Source: Cololabis saira (lineage: Eukaryota > Chordata > Actinopteri > Beloniformes > Belonidae). Taken from it: a stretch of 64,000 nt of DNA. A program made the translations under genes and the position numbers. Below the pieces are notes generated by a model. It searched no databases and had not been told where the DNA came from. It saw nothing but the letters and a program-made list of their open reading frames with translations. Below, in pieces: positions 29,832 to 57,664 of the stretch (position 1 is the first letter of the stretch; the number at the start of each line of letters is the position of its first letter). The stretch spans positions 262,001 to 326,000 of the forward strand of contig NC_084610.1 of NCBI RefSeq assembly GCF_033807715.1. Direction: 5' to 3'.

Positions 29832-31335
29832 CTGCTTCTAAATTCAGATAAAACAGAGGTTATCATTCTTGGTCCAGAGCATCTTAGGAAGGGATTAGAT
29901 GGTGTTGCGATGACTTCCAGTGCAACTGTGAGAAATCTTGGTGTTATTTTCGATCAGGATTTGTCGTTTAAACCATATGTCAATCAGGTTTGTAAAATAG
30001 CCTTTTTCCATCTCCGTAATATTGCAAAGATTAGGAAAATCCTCTCACAGAGTGATGCAGAAAAACTAGTTCATGCGTTTGTATCTTCTAGACTAGATTA
30101 CTGTAATGTGTTGTTAGCAGGATGTCCAAGTAATTTGCTGAATAGGCTCCAGCTGATCCAAAATGCAGCAGCACGAGTACTGACAGGAATTAGCAGGAGA
30201 GACCACGTCTCTCCAGTGTTAGCGTCGCTCCATTGGTTAGCCGTAAAATTCAGAATCCAATTTAAAATTGTATTACTTGCGTATAAAGCCCAAAACGGCT
30301 TAGCTCCGCATTATTTGCAAGACCTGATAGTGCCTTATGTTCCTGTCAGAGCTCTCCGTTCTCAGAGTGCAGGTTTACTTGTAGTTCCTAGAGTATCTAA
30401 ATGTAGATTTGGAGGGCGGGCGTTCTGCTATCAGGCGCCACTACTATGGAACCAACTTCCAATCTGGGTTAAGGGGGCTGACACCACCTACACCTTTAAA
30501 ACTAAACTTAAAACATTTCTGTTTAGTAAAGCCTATAGTTAGTGTTTAGTAAACCTCTAGCTGGTGTTGGTAAATCTCTAGGTAGTGTAAACTTTAGTGT
30601 GTCAGAGTCGCTCCTGTGGTTTCTTGTGCTGGCCCCCCCTTCTCCTCCCTTTTCTCTCTTTTGTTCATGTTGCAGCATCCTTTGCCGGACACCGGAACCT
30701 GCAGGTGGTCGTGGGTGGCTTGTAGCTTGCATTACGGAGCACAAGTCTTTCCCCGACCCTGCACCCCAACCTGGGACTTGCTGATTGGGCCGGAGCTTCG
30801 GGAGCTGCGTGCTGGCCTGCGGTCCCCACCCCTGGTCATCCCGTTGCTGGCCCCCCCTTCTCCTCCCTTTTCTCTCTTTTGTCCTGCAGGTGGCCGTGGG
30901 TGGCTTGTAGCTTGCATTACGGAGCACAAGTCTTTTCCTGACCCTGCACCCCAACCTGGGACTTGCTGATTGGGCCGGAGCTTCGGGAGCTGTGTGCTGG
31001 CCTGCGGTCCCCACCCCCGGTCATCCCGTTGCTGCTTCCACCTGCCTGCTGTGCTGTTGCCGTCCCTGACCCACCAGTCTGGCCCTCGGCAGGAGGGTCC
31101 CCCCTGATGAGCCTGGTCCTGCTCAAGGTTTCTTCCCTCCTAAAGGGGAGTTTTTCCTTGCCACTGTTTGGCTTAAGGTTTTTCTCCCACTAGGGGAGTT
31201 TTTACCTGCCATTGTTTATGTAATAACTGCTCGGGGGTCATGTTCTGGGTATGGGTCTCTGTAAAGCGTCTAGAGACAACTCTGTTGTATTAGACGCTAT
31301 ATAAATAAAATTGAATTGAATTGAATTGAATTGAT
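29832..31335 (+). mobile_element. L2-like LINE, 5'-truncated young copy
   Basis: It encodes the last ~235 residues of the RT ORF (LLLNSDKTEVIILGPEHLRK ... FKTKLKTFLFSKAYS, stop near 30542), then a GC-rich 3' UTR and a (GAATT)n tail. By eye it is about 94% identical in protein to the minus-strand copy at 58.8-63.0 kb. Breakpoint near 29832. Confidence 0.88.
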
Positions 31336-31339
31336 GTAT

Positions 31340-31755
31340 TATCACCCACTATTAATCACAGCATTATTAAAATTTAGTGACAATCACGAATCCAAACACC
31401 ACTGTCCCTGTCAAAAAAGCAACTTAAATGTGGAGTTGCTAATTTAGTTTTATTTGAATATATAATATATTGAATATGAACTCATCATTTTTCAAATAGT
31501 ATCAATAATAATATCAATAATAAGCCACGCGCTCTAATGTTGTGACTGTGTCTATGAATTGGGGCAGCCTATGACACAAACATTTTGTTAGAAAAAAGTT
31601 ATGTAATTGTTTTTGCTCAATGTTTCTATTATTGACATAGGTAGGATTAAAACAAGACACAGTAGCTTTGGGTTGAACTGTCATTTATTATATTAATAAA
31701 ACAAAATTCCAGTCACGGTTTACGTTTGAACAATTCTTCATGAAAAACACAATAA
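31340..31755. other. no gene seen
   Basis: AT-rich spacer with no recognisable element. Confidence 0.5.
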
Positions 31756-31759
31756 ACAA

Positions 31760-32597
31760 ACAACAAATAAACACACACCAAATAAACACACACACCAAAT
31801 AAACATACATACCAAATAAACACACACACCAAATAAACATACATACCAAATAAACACACACACCAAATAAACATACATACCAAATAAACACACACACCAA
31901 ATAAACATACATACCAAATAAACACACACACCAAATAAACACACACACCAAATAAACACACATACCTAATAAACACATATACCAAATAAACACACACACC
32001 AAATAAACACACACACACCAAATAAACACATATACCAAATAAACATACATACCAAATAAACACACACACCAAATAAACACATATACCAAATAACACACAC
32101 TAAATAAACACACACACCAAATAAACACACACACCAAATAAACACACACACCAAATAAACACATATACCAAATAAACATACATACCAAATAAACACACAC
32201 ACCAAATAAACACATATACCAAATAAACACACACACCAAATAAACACAAACCAAATAAACACACACACCAAATAAACACACACACCAAATAAACACATAT
32301 ACAAAATAACACACACTAAATAAACACACACACCAAATAAACACACACACCAAATAAACACACACACCAAATAAACATACATACCAAATAAACACACACA
32401 CCAAATAAACACATATACCAAATAACACACACTAAATAAACACACACACCAAATAAACACACACACCAAATAAACACACACACCAAATAAACACATATAC
32501 CAAATAAACATACACACCAAATAAACACACACACCAAATAAACACACACACCAAATAAACACACACACCAAATAAACACACGCCAAATAAACATACA
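31760..32597. repeat. 17-bp minisatellite (accaaataaacacacac)
   Basis: About 49 copies with recurring variants (catacatacc, catatacc, cacactaaataa). The minus strand reads open in all frames as Leu/Val/Cys/Phe cycles because 17 is not a multiple of 3. Confidence 0.93.
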
Positions 32598-32604
32598 TGA
32601 CCAC

Positions 32605-33980
32605 TGTTCATGTGACTTCTTAAATCTTCAGCCTATTGAGGCATGAATTAGGAATCTGTAGGTCTTGACAGATATCTGCCCAAAAACCACTAACAGCATC
32701 GCAGCTGTGATGTGCCACAATGGCTCCAAGTCCCACACGTTTTTCTATGCATGATAGAATTTCTTGGACTGTCCTTGAAGTTTTCCGAGCCTTAAAAAAA
32801 GTTATTTGGAAAATAGCTGAATACAAGAATAAAGGCCATTTGACTGTACATGAAGACATTAAACCTACAATAAATTTGAAAATGTTAGAGAAATGCAAAC
32901 ATGTAATGTAACACATTAAATCAGGAAGTACTGACAGTAAAATATTATTGCAAGATTAAAAAAGGAAATTAGTAGCCTTCACAAATCAATAGAGAATTTT
33001 CTTTTTTACATCTCATACAAACCTTTCCAAAGCTTGAGAAAGTGCACAATCTGAAATGTAAAGAAATGCTTATGAATAACAATACACAAAATATGAATTT
33101 ACTTAATATGAATTTAATTTTATATTATCCCTTTTATTTATTAGAATTAACGAGAGATTTAATGATCATACATGGTAACATTTATTTACATTTTGATGTA
33201 AATAAATGATCTTTGGCTGATCATGTGACAGCTTGCAAAGCATTTTTTTTCCCTTTATTATCAAATATATACTGTACAGCTTGCTAAGCTACGAAAATTC
33301 AGATGGGATAAGGCTTAAGTGTCCCGCTTTCACCGCCTCCCGGCGCTATATAACCACCATGAGTCCTCAATTTGATGGTTGATAGTTGTCCACTAGTTTG
33401 CTCCTAAATAGTACTGATATGATATAGTGTTGATATTTTTCCCCTGCATGTAGGCTACACTTCTTCCATAATATTTTCCATAATGTCTGGTCTGGTTACT
33501 TCGCACATACACATACACACGGCACAGAAATTATTTTCCAGACTGAACAGACACACACACACGCACACACACACGTCAAATCACACATAGCCTATGGCAA
33601 ATAAATAGCCTAATTCATGAATGATTTTTTTAAGGGTATAGACTATATAGTATTGTAATTACAAAACTATAAGTGATTATATTTGTTTTAACATCAATTA
33701 TTAAAAAGCATTGTAACGACTTTAACTTGTTAAAAATTATCAATTAGGTCTACATATCCAATTGTTCTCATGTAGGCCTATCAAATACAGTTAGCGCTAA
33801 TGTCTTACGGATGGTGGTTTACACTACTTACCCCTGTCGTGGATGACTCATCCTCTTGCGTCTTGGATATTATAAAGATGCGATGGCACTGTTCTCTAAT
33901 CGTCCAATTTCTCGCCAATTACCCAATGTCAAATACTAACAGGTAGCGGACATAAGGGACTTGTCTATCGGTACGAGCAG
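32605..33980. other. no gene recognised
   Basis: A minus-strand ORF of 98 codons at 32620-32916 has no homology that I recognise. Short CA runs at 33548-33575. This lies inside the inverted ~177-bp arrays and may belong to the same transposon. Confidence 0.4.
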
Positions 33981-33984
33981 CATT

Positions 33985-34303
33985 GATGTGAGGTCAAAAT
34001 GATTTTTCTCCAAATTTCTCCTGTAAAATGTTACCAAAATACCAAATACCAGAGGTAGAGTAAGACGTCAGGAACAATATGCAAAAAAAATGAGGAACAC
34101 ACCTATGACGGAATTAATGTGAGATGAGGTCAAAGGTCAGTATTCTGTAAATGGAGTTTATTATAGAGGTCCTTTCAAAATAATTTTTCTCCACATTTCT
34201 ACGGTAAAATGTTACCAAAATTATACCAGATGTAGATTAAGACGTCAGGAACAATATGCAAAAAAAATGAGGAATGAAGGAATTAATGTGAGATGAGGTC
34301 AAA
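33985..34303 (-). repeat. tandem array of ~177-bp units (right arm, inverted)
   Basis: About 1.8 units in reverse orientation relative to 28012-28985, 5 kb away. Confidence 0.88.
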
Positions 34304-34307
34304 GAAC

Positions 34308-34800
34308 CCGGTGGTGGACACCGGAAGTACAGGATGCCGTCAGACTGAAGAAGGAGTCCTACCGGGCTATGTTGGCCGGTGGGACTCCTGACGCAGTAGA
34401 TAGGTACCGGCAGGCCAAGCGGGCCGCGGCTCGGGCAGTCCTGGAGGCAAAAACTCGGGTCTGGGAGGAGTTCGGGGAGGCCATGGAGGAGGACTTTCGG
34501 TCGGCCTCGAGGAAATTCTGGAGGACCGTTCGGCGCCTCAGAAGGGGGAAGCAGTACTCTGCCGGCACCGTTTATGGTGCTGGTGGGGAACTGTTGACCT
34601 CGACTGGGGACATTGTCGGACGGTGGAAGGAATACTTTGAGGATCTCCTTAACCCGACTGACATGCCTTCCACTGAGGAAGCAGAGGGTTGGGGCTCGGA
34701 GGCGTGCTCATCCATCACCCAAGCCGAGGTCACCGAGGTGGTTCGTAAGCTCCTCGGTGGCACCGGGGGTGGATGAGATTCGCGGTCGAGTTTCAGCTAG
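34308..34800 (+). pseudogene. LINE RT N-terminal fragment (RTE/Rex-like)
   Basis: Translation WWTPEVQDAVRLKKESYRAM, then LAGGTPDAVDRYRQAKRAAA through ..GDIVGRWKEYFEDLLNPTD and EVVRKLLGG, a block common in fish RTE/Rex-type LINEs. The frame breaks at 34765 (GGTGGG for the usual GK.PGVDEIR). Confidence 0.7.
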
Positions 34801-34814
34801 AAGGATTGAAGGCA

Positions 34815-35700
34815 TCCAATCAGAATTAGAATCAGAATCGGGAATTTTACTCCGGTTATTTCGCTCACCACCCAGATTTAAAAGTAGCAACAGTAAATAA
34901 CAAATAGATAGATAATAGGTAGATAAAAGTGTGGCACGTATTAAAATATACGATTAAAAAAAGTGAAAGGTGCAGCAGTACTGAGGTAAACAGCTCTTAA
35001 AAAGAAATATATAAAAAAAATATAAATATAACGTTTTGGATAGAAGTATTGGCAATAATAGTGGCCTTGAGATGGGAAACGGAGATTGGAATGAGTTGAG
35101 TTAAACCTGAGACCACCTGATATATTGTACAAGCATTATGGGAGTAGTTATATTCTTTAAGGTAAAGAATACCAGAATGGCAAACAGATGGCGATTAGGT
35201 GAATTAAATTCAGTCCAGGAGATGGCACGAGTAATTTTTCTTTTTTGTAAAAGGTCAAAGTTTTAAGGTAACTGGGATAAGTATTACAGTAAATAATATT
35301 ACAGGAATTTAGATGTGGTCCAAACAAAGGTTTATAAAGAATAAGAAGAGCAGAGCGTGGTTTGAAAAGCAGACTGACATTTTTAGATATTTAGATATTT
35401 AGTTTTGCACAAGTGATCTATATGACAATTAGAGTTTAGACAGTCATCAAAGAGGACCCCAAGGAACTTTGTAGAGTTTACTTTCTTTATTTCTTCATCA
35501 TTTATTTTGATCTGAATGCCAGATTTTCCGTATTCATTCGTTCTTTATTGAAACTAAATGATATATAATTTGTTTTCTTAATATTAAGAGAGATTTTGTT
35601 CATTTTGACCCAAATATCCACCTTAGAAAGCTCATTGTTAAGGAGATTTTGAATTTCATGGAATGTTATGTGATACAAGAAAGGTTGTTTCACTGGGCAT
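34815..35700 (-). mobile_element. degenerate L2-like LINE 3' end
   Basis: The minus strand reads LSKVDIWVKMNKISLNIKKT NYISFS and VNSTKFLGVLFDD.. (RT thumb region), and ends with an ATTCTGATT-type tail at 34815-34840. Confidence 0.6.
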
Positions 35701-35704
35701 TCCT

Positions 35705-36899
<1,195 letters not shown>

Positions 36900-36940
36900 G
36901 ATACACAGGGTGATCTCTGAGGAGAGATCAAAAGGGGAAT

Positions 36941-37305
36941 TGTTGGATAAAATAATTCAAAACCACACTGAATATGTAAACTGCATGTACTGATTGGCTA
37001 AATGTGTCTGTGTGTTGAAACTGATGTGAGTGTGACTTGTCTCTGAAAGGAGGAATGATGTACCGGGCACAGATAAGGGGGGCCACCCAGCAATAAAATT
37101 TGGGCCACCCCCCCCCCCCCTTTCTCAAAGTAATAAAACTTGGTCTGAGACACAGAGCGGCAGATCTAGCAGGGCGGCTGCGGAGCCTGTTGCAGCTGGA
37201 TCTCCCTCTGCAGAGGAACCTCTTTAATTATAACCCAGTCTTGTGTCTTTATTTAACTTTTCCAGCTCAATCAACAAACCCGGGGTGATCAGTTCGATCA
37301 CAACA
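36941..37305 (+). mobile_element. solitary 3' LTR of a retrovirus-like element
   Basis: The polypurine tract aaaaggggaat is followed by TGTTGGATAA..., ending ...TCACAACA (TG...CA with TGTTG/CAACA inverted). Two AATAAA hexamers lie near 37092 and 37131. 365 bp. No matching 5' LTR and no intact gene in the window. Confidence 0.7.
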
Positions 37306-37309
37306 ATTG

Positions 37310-37560
37310 TTAACGGTATTTTCTGCACCACCTTGCGCATGCTTTTATATCCACTCGTGTAATTGCATACAGGTGAATGTGTTAATTGTTCATCAGTGTG
37401 TCTCTGATGTGCACATCACTCTGAGGGCTAATTGTTTTCACATTATTAACAGTTTCCCAGCATCACCTCTAAGTGTCGCCAACCGACCAATAGCTGTGGA
37501 AACGTGCGTACGCCAGCCATGAAGTTGGTGTCGGGCACCGCACATTTCCACGGTCATTTC
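37310..37560. mobile_element. Harbinger-like fragment
   Basis: gaaacgtgcgtacgccagcc followed by atgaagttggtgtcgggcac resembles internal sequence of fish Harbinger elements such as the one starting at 27342. No ends seen. Confidence 0.4.
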
Positions 37561-37918
37561 ACTCACTCGCAGGTTCAGACCAACATGATGCTTTCAGCTG
37601 GAGATGCTGACAGGTCGGACATCTCTGTCACCTTGATGACCGTATGGGACGACTACTGGAGATAAAAGCCAGATCCTAAAACATCCCATAACTGTGTCTG
37701 GACAGAAAAAACATTAAAATACATTTTGCAGCGAAAAACCGGTTCTGTAAAGATGTCTTTTAAAATAAAACTAAGATGTCACGGAAAGGTTGGTTGGTAG
37801 GAACTGATGTAATTCAGCAATGATGAATAAAGTTTTCATTGAATGTTTAGGCAACTTTCAGAGTCTGATATGGAGTCAGCAGTTCTGCAGGTCCAGAAAG
37901 TGTTTCTCCGGTGATGGA
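37561..37918. other. no gene seen
   Basis: Unassigned intergenic spacer. Confidence 0.5.
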
Positions 37919-38190
37919 CTGGTGTCGTGCCAAAAAGTGATTGCCTCCCAGAATCTGATTTCTCCCCTGAAAATTGGTCTTTTTACCTGCCAAAAAATGA
38001 TTGAAGGCCAAATACAGTTAATGAAAGGTTGTTTCTGCCTAAATATGACTTGATCTCATTCTTGAGCTTCATAATCTGAAAATCTGACGTTTTAGCGCTG
38101 TCGCTCAACGGGCTGCTGTGCGCGCTCCCGCGGCCAGAAATCAGAAGAAATAGGATTCTGGCAGGCAATCACTTTTTGGCACAACACCAG
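37919..38190. mobile_element. MITE with ~27-bp inverted repeats
   Basis: Starts CTGGTGTCGTGCCAAAAAGT and ends ACTTTTTGGCACAACACCAG; 272 bp, no ORF. Superfamily not determined. Confidence 0.85.
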
Positions 38191-39030
38191 GACTAAGACC
38201 GGTCTCTCCTTCTGCGGATGCAACACTCCGAGTTAGATAAATTTTGCTCTTTATTTCTCACGTTTGCACCTCGATAATCCCGTCGGCACAAGTTGTCTTT
38301 ATTTCTGCAGCAGAGGAATCAGATCGTGATGCTTCATGTTTTAAATATAAATGTATATTATTCACATTATACGTTGGTACACGTACACGTTATACTTATG
38401 AGAGAGGTGATCGCAGACATCCACAATGTGTAAAACTCAATAAAGTGTACATTGGTCTTAATCCGTCAGTATATAATACGCAATAAAGCGGAACGAGAAG
38501 CCGTTTTTCATCCACAAACTTAAGTTCTGGTGTCGGTTCTTGAAATACAAACAAGAAAAGTAGAGTGTAAACTGACGCTGCCCATAAACATTCACAAACC
38601 CGTACGATCATACTAAAACAACTCTTCACGGAACGCAAAGCAAAGAACTGCATTACCCATAATGCAATGCAGCTGAAATCGGAAGAAATGCCCCCAAGTA
38701 AATTATTTATTCCAGCTCACAGCCGATGTTTTTTTTAAATTTGTTTTACCTGTTTTTGCACATTTCTTGTTAGGATGAGCGGTTTTTAATGGATAATTAT
38801 CTTCATTATCATATTCATACATATATTTGAGGGACGAGACAGGGCGGAGTGTTGTGCTCCTGCATGTGCGCTCAAATCCACGCTGATTGGTTTGTACAGA
38901 GAAACCTGCGTGGATTTGGACGAGAAACCTGCGTGGATTTGGACGAACGCACAGTTCTGTTCATCTGAATCTTTGCGTTCATGTAAATTCTACACACGGT
39001 TTCACGTTGAAATCCTGGCACTCTTAAGGC
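38191..39030. other. no gene; possible Harbinger right end
   Basis: Contains two copies of gaaacctgcgtggatttgga (38901, 38922) and an end-like aaggcccctgga at 39026 that mirrors tccaggggcct at 27339. Possibly the far end of a heavily invaded element. Confidence 0.3.
38706..38711 (-). terminator. candidate stat1 poly(A) signal
   Basis: The minus strand reads AATAAA, giving a 3' UTR of about 720 nt after the TGA at 39433. It is the first canonical hexamer downstream; AGTAAA near 39112 is a weaker, nearer option. Confidence 0.3.
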
Positions 39031-39432
39031 CCCTGGACCTCGAGGTTCTGCTGAAACCTCCCGGGTCCGGGACCCAGTCACGGCGCCACCAAAGGTTTCA
39101 AAAAAACATATTTTACTCCCTCAGAAACATTTCAATCATTCTTACATACACTTGTTGCTGCTCAAAACACCTTCACCAGACGCAAACAGTTTGGTGCCGG
39201 AGCTGATTTTACACGTTTACAGAGTTTAGATTTCACATTTAACCAAAGAAATCATGTGCAAAGAGGAAACATCAAAGTCTGCAGGACCAGAGTCCTGGAC
39301 GGGGGTCTCCTCGGAAACTGTACACCTGAGGACCAGGAGGGACCAAGGGTCCGGGACCTGCAGAGTAGAGGACCTGCAGGTCTGGATCCAGGGTCCAGAG
39401 GGGGCGGGGCATCTGGAGAGGGGGCAGGGCCG

Positions 39433-54618
<15,186 letters not shown>

Positions 54619-55777
54619 TCACGTCAAGATTCAGCTCATTAAGTTCAGCTGCAACTGAGGTCATTTTGGTTTTATGGTATTTTGCATCAGATATTAGGCA
54701 ACATGTAATAACGCGGGACACAAAACTGCTGAACTTGGGTGGATATTCAGCTTTATCGTGTTTATCAGCAGACAATTCAGATAAGATCTAACGCACTGAA
54801 CAAAAATCCACCGAAGACTTTACTATTTTGAAAAATGTGTCACATTTTTACCTGCTTTTTTCCCAGCCGTGTATATTTTCAGATTTCTGAGGAATACTAT
54901 CTAATATTATCTGGACTGCTATGCAACGAATAGTTTTAAAAACGTATTGATCAGGAATGTGACCTTTTAGCTCTAACTTTCTATTAATGATGAGAGAAAA
55001 AGATGCAGATCTTTGCTTCGTGACACTTCTTCTTTGTGGCTCAACTGTCGGAAATCAGAACTGCTGACTCGTCTTTGACTCAGTTCTGCTGCAAAAGCAA
55101 AATTTTATCAAATTTTATCAAAAACTAGGACAATTGTTCACCTTATCACCGAGGACAATATTTTATTCAGGTTAAATTAGAATCTTTTGAACATTTACAC
55201 ACACAGTTTAAAACTTTTGACCGTGTTTACATAAAAAATATTTTTTGAGTTGCATGAGAAAATTAATTATCGTCACATCAAATGTTTTGATCATTTAAAT
55301 CCACACAGTCGCATTACTACTTCTGGTAAATCAGATGAAAGTGTATGTGTAGGACACAGCGAAGTGCATCTCCACCTGGGACAAAGTGGTCTTACAAAAT
55401 GTAGCGGAACGATCCGCTTAGTAACAGCCAAAACATCAGACCTGTACATGTGGTCAGAGGTGATACTACTACCACAGTCTGCATTAATGACTTCTCCTGA
55501 AAAGTGCTCATAAAGCCTGTTTTTATTCGTTAGTGTCAGACCAACCTGCAGCGGCGGGTTACTAAAATGAACAGCACAAAATAATGGTACCCGAGTTCTG
55601 CACAGAGTGACTTTAAAAAGCCAAATGTGTTATTATTTTAAATATTTGACATGTTTCCATGTTCTGAACTTCTTTGGACTCTTTGAATTTTGAATTCCTT
55701 AATTTCAATTTAAAATTCAGTTTCATTTTCCATTTCTGCTCGATTTCTATTGAAATGTTAAACAGTTTCAGGTGGTG

Positions 55778-55784
55778 TGTGTGC

Positions 55785-55833
<49 letters not shown>
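55778..55833. repeat. (GT)n microsatellite
   Basis: A long GT run with a GC interruption near its start. Confidence 0.93.
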
Positions 55834-55836
<3 letters not shown>

Positions 55837-56797
55837 CTGAACACGACAATGAAGTATGCCTGTGGCGTCTCCATCATCCATCCATTCATCACGTTTGAGG
55901 CCTCCTCAGACCAGGTCCAGTGTCAAAACCACAATACTTAGCCGGATCAAACCTCGATTATGTCAAACTTTTGTTAACTTTTAACCTTCGTAATATTTTA
56001 CCGGTACTTTAGGGCTAAAGGTTTCAACCTATATTTTATTAATTAAATGCAACAATTGTCACTGCGCTGCTTTTTTGTTGTCGTTTAGATCACCGTAGAC
56101 TGTTCAACTATTAACCAAAGATTAAATGAAACACAGATTTGTGATTTCTTAAACTTTTATTCTATTTATGAAATTGAAAAGTTTTGTTTATCTAAGAGAG
56201 TTTGCAAAAAATGCAAGAAAATTGTCTCCCTTTGTTGCAATAAATACATAAAATAAAGGTTTTTCATTGATATAGGTTATACTGTTATACAGGTTTGAGC
56301 AATATTGGCTCCAACAGTTAATAAAGAAATAAAATAAATAAATAAATGAGTGAATGAATTTGCGGAATGGCCCTTTAGGTTTCTGGAAGCTATGAACCTG
56401 AAACCAACTTCGGCTTCACTTATATTAATTACATGTTGGATTTTTTGTCAAATCAAACTCGTATCGATAGCTTTACAACATATCTATAAAGAATTGCGTA
56501 TTTTAACCCCTTTTTCCCTTAATTGTATATTATATCCATCATCTTATCGGGAGATCATAAGTGCAGGATATCCAGCCTTTTCTGTTTCTTGCCAACCAGA
56601 CTACATGAAAATATCAGCCTTTTAAAAGAGTTTTCAGCTGCAGCCGCCCTCTGGTTTCAGCAGAAACAGAGACGACACCTCACCTGGGATGCAGGTGTGT
56701 CCCGGGACAACTCGGCAGGTGTATAATCCACCAAATGTCACAAACAGACTATTATTCTCACTTTTACAGTCGGCTCTCACATCCTTGCTGGAAGTTA

Positions 56798-56936
56798 CGG
56801 CTGATTTATGGTTCCACATTACACCAACGCAGAGACTACGCCGTAAAATACGCGGCGACGCGCACCGTACGAGCACTACGCCGTACTACGGCGTAAGCTC
56901 TGCGTCGATTTAACGCAGTACCATAATTAAGGCTTA
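56798..56936. mobile_element. palindromic MITE, copy 3
   Basis: Inverted arms ctgatttatggttccacatt and the reverse of ttaaggcttaat/accataattaag around a gtacgg/ccgtac-rich centre; related to 26502-26631. Confidence 0.75.
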
Positions 56937-57138
56937 ATAAGTCAGTTAGAATGCATATTTCTGATTGCAATACCAGTCGATTTAGTAAAAACAAAAAAAT
57001 AAAGGAAAATAAAAGCTTTATAAACGTCCGGTCGCCATTTATCAGTTAATTTTCTAGTTCAAGGCTCTCTTTTCTTAGTTTTAAAAGGAAGAAGATTCCC
57101 GAGCAACACTAAATGGAGAGGTGAGTAGCTGAGCTTAC

Positions 57139-57275
57139 CTTTAAGTGATGAAACCTTTACGGTCTTCAAAAAGGGCGTAGTTGTATTTGAAGTGTTTGTT
57201 TCGTCCTATTTGGGCGATGTGTCTTAGTTCTGTCAACTGCACAGCCTGTCTGCTGCGACAGTACAGCTAGCTGTC
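57139..57275 (-). other. stat1: stat1 non-coding first exon (probable)
   Basis: On the minus strand a strong donor (cacttaaag|gtaagc) ends at 57139, 2.6 kb above the coding start. Upstream of it lie two ATTGG boxes, a GC box and a GAS. The 5' limit is a guess from promoter spacing. Confidence 0.5.
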
Positions 57276-57285
57276 ACTGAGGACT

Positions 57286-57345
57286 GTTGTCCAATCACCG
57301 GCCAGAATTCAGGGAAGATCCCGCCTCTTTATTTACGATATCCAA
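57286..57345 (-). promoter_or_regulatory. stat1 proximal promoter with CCAAT boxes, GC box and GAS
   Basis: Read on the minus strand: ATTGG (57341-57345), GGCGGG (57320-57325), TTCCCTGAA (57308-57316) and ATTGG again (near 57292). TTCNNNGAA is the STAT homodimer (GAS) palindrome, which suggests autoregulation by STAT1. Confidence 0.55.
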
Positions 57346-57647
57346 TCAGAAGAAAGAAAAGTGGCTGTTCCGTCAATGAGCACACGTCCAAACAAAAATC
57401 ATTTCATACATAATGTATTTTTCTTTTATAAGTTACTGTGCGAGTTTAAGATCGCGCATTAATCTGCATATTGCCGTTTTACGTACGTTGTGTGTTGCAC
57501 GTTTAAATTAAAATATATACGAAAGTGTCAAAACCAAATTAAATTCTGCTCATTGAGGGAGGAGAGACAGTAAACAGAAGAGCCTCGAATGACCACGTGT
57601 TTTCAAAGAAAGAGAAAGCCAAACACCCACAGCTGCTGCACAACTAT

Positions 57648-57659
57648 GAAACTGAAACT
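57648..57659. promoter_or_regulatory. ISRE (GAAACTGAAACT)
   Basis: An exact GAAANNGAAACT interferon-stimulated response element about 0.35-0.4 kb upstream of the inferred stat1 start. A GAAA-rich IRF-like stretch (aaagaaagagaaag) lies nearby at 57605-57618. STAT1 is a classical interferon-induced gene. Confidence 0.6.
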
Positions 57660-57664
57660 TAAGT

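Noticed and set aside
31760..32597. CRISPR-like array because of regular repeats
   Set aside because: Units are contiguous, without unique spacers, in a vertebrate genome; it is a minisatellite. The same applies to the 23-, 32- and 39-bp arrays.
31688..32604. 246- and 212-codon Cys/Leu/Phe ORFs as membrane proteins
   Set aside because: 17-bp minisatellite, open in all three phases of the strand.
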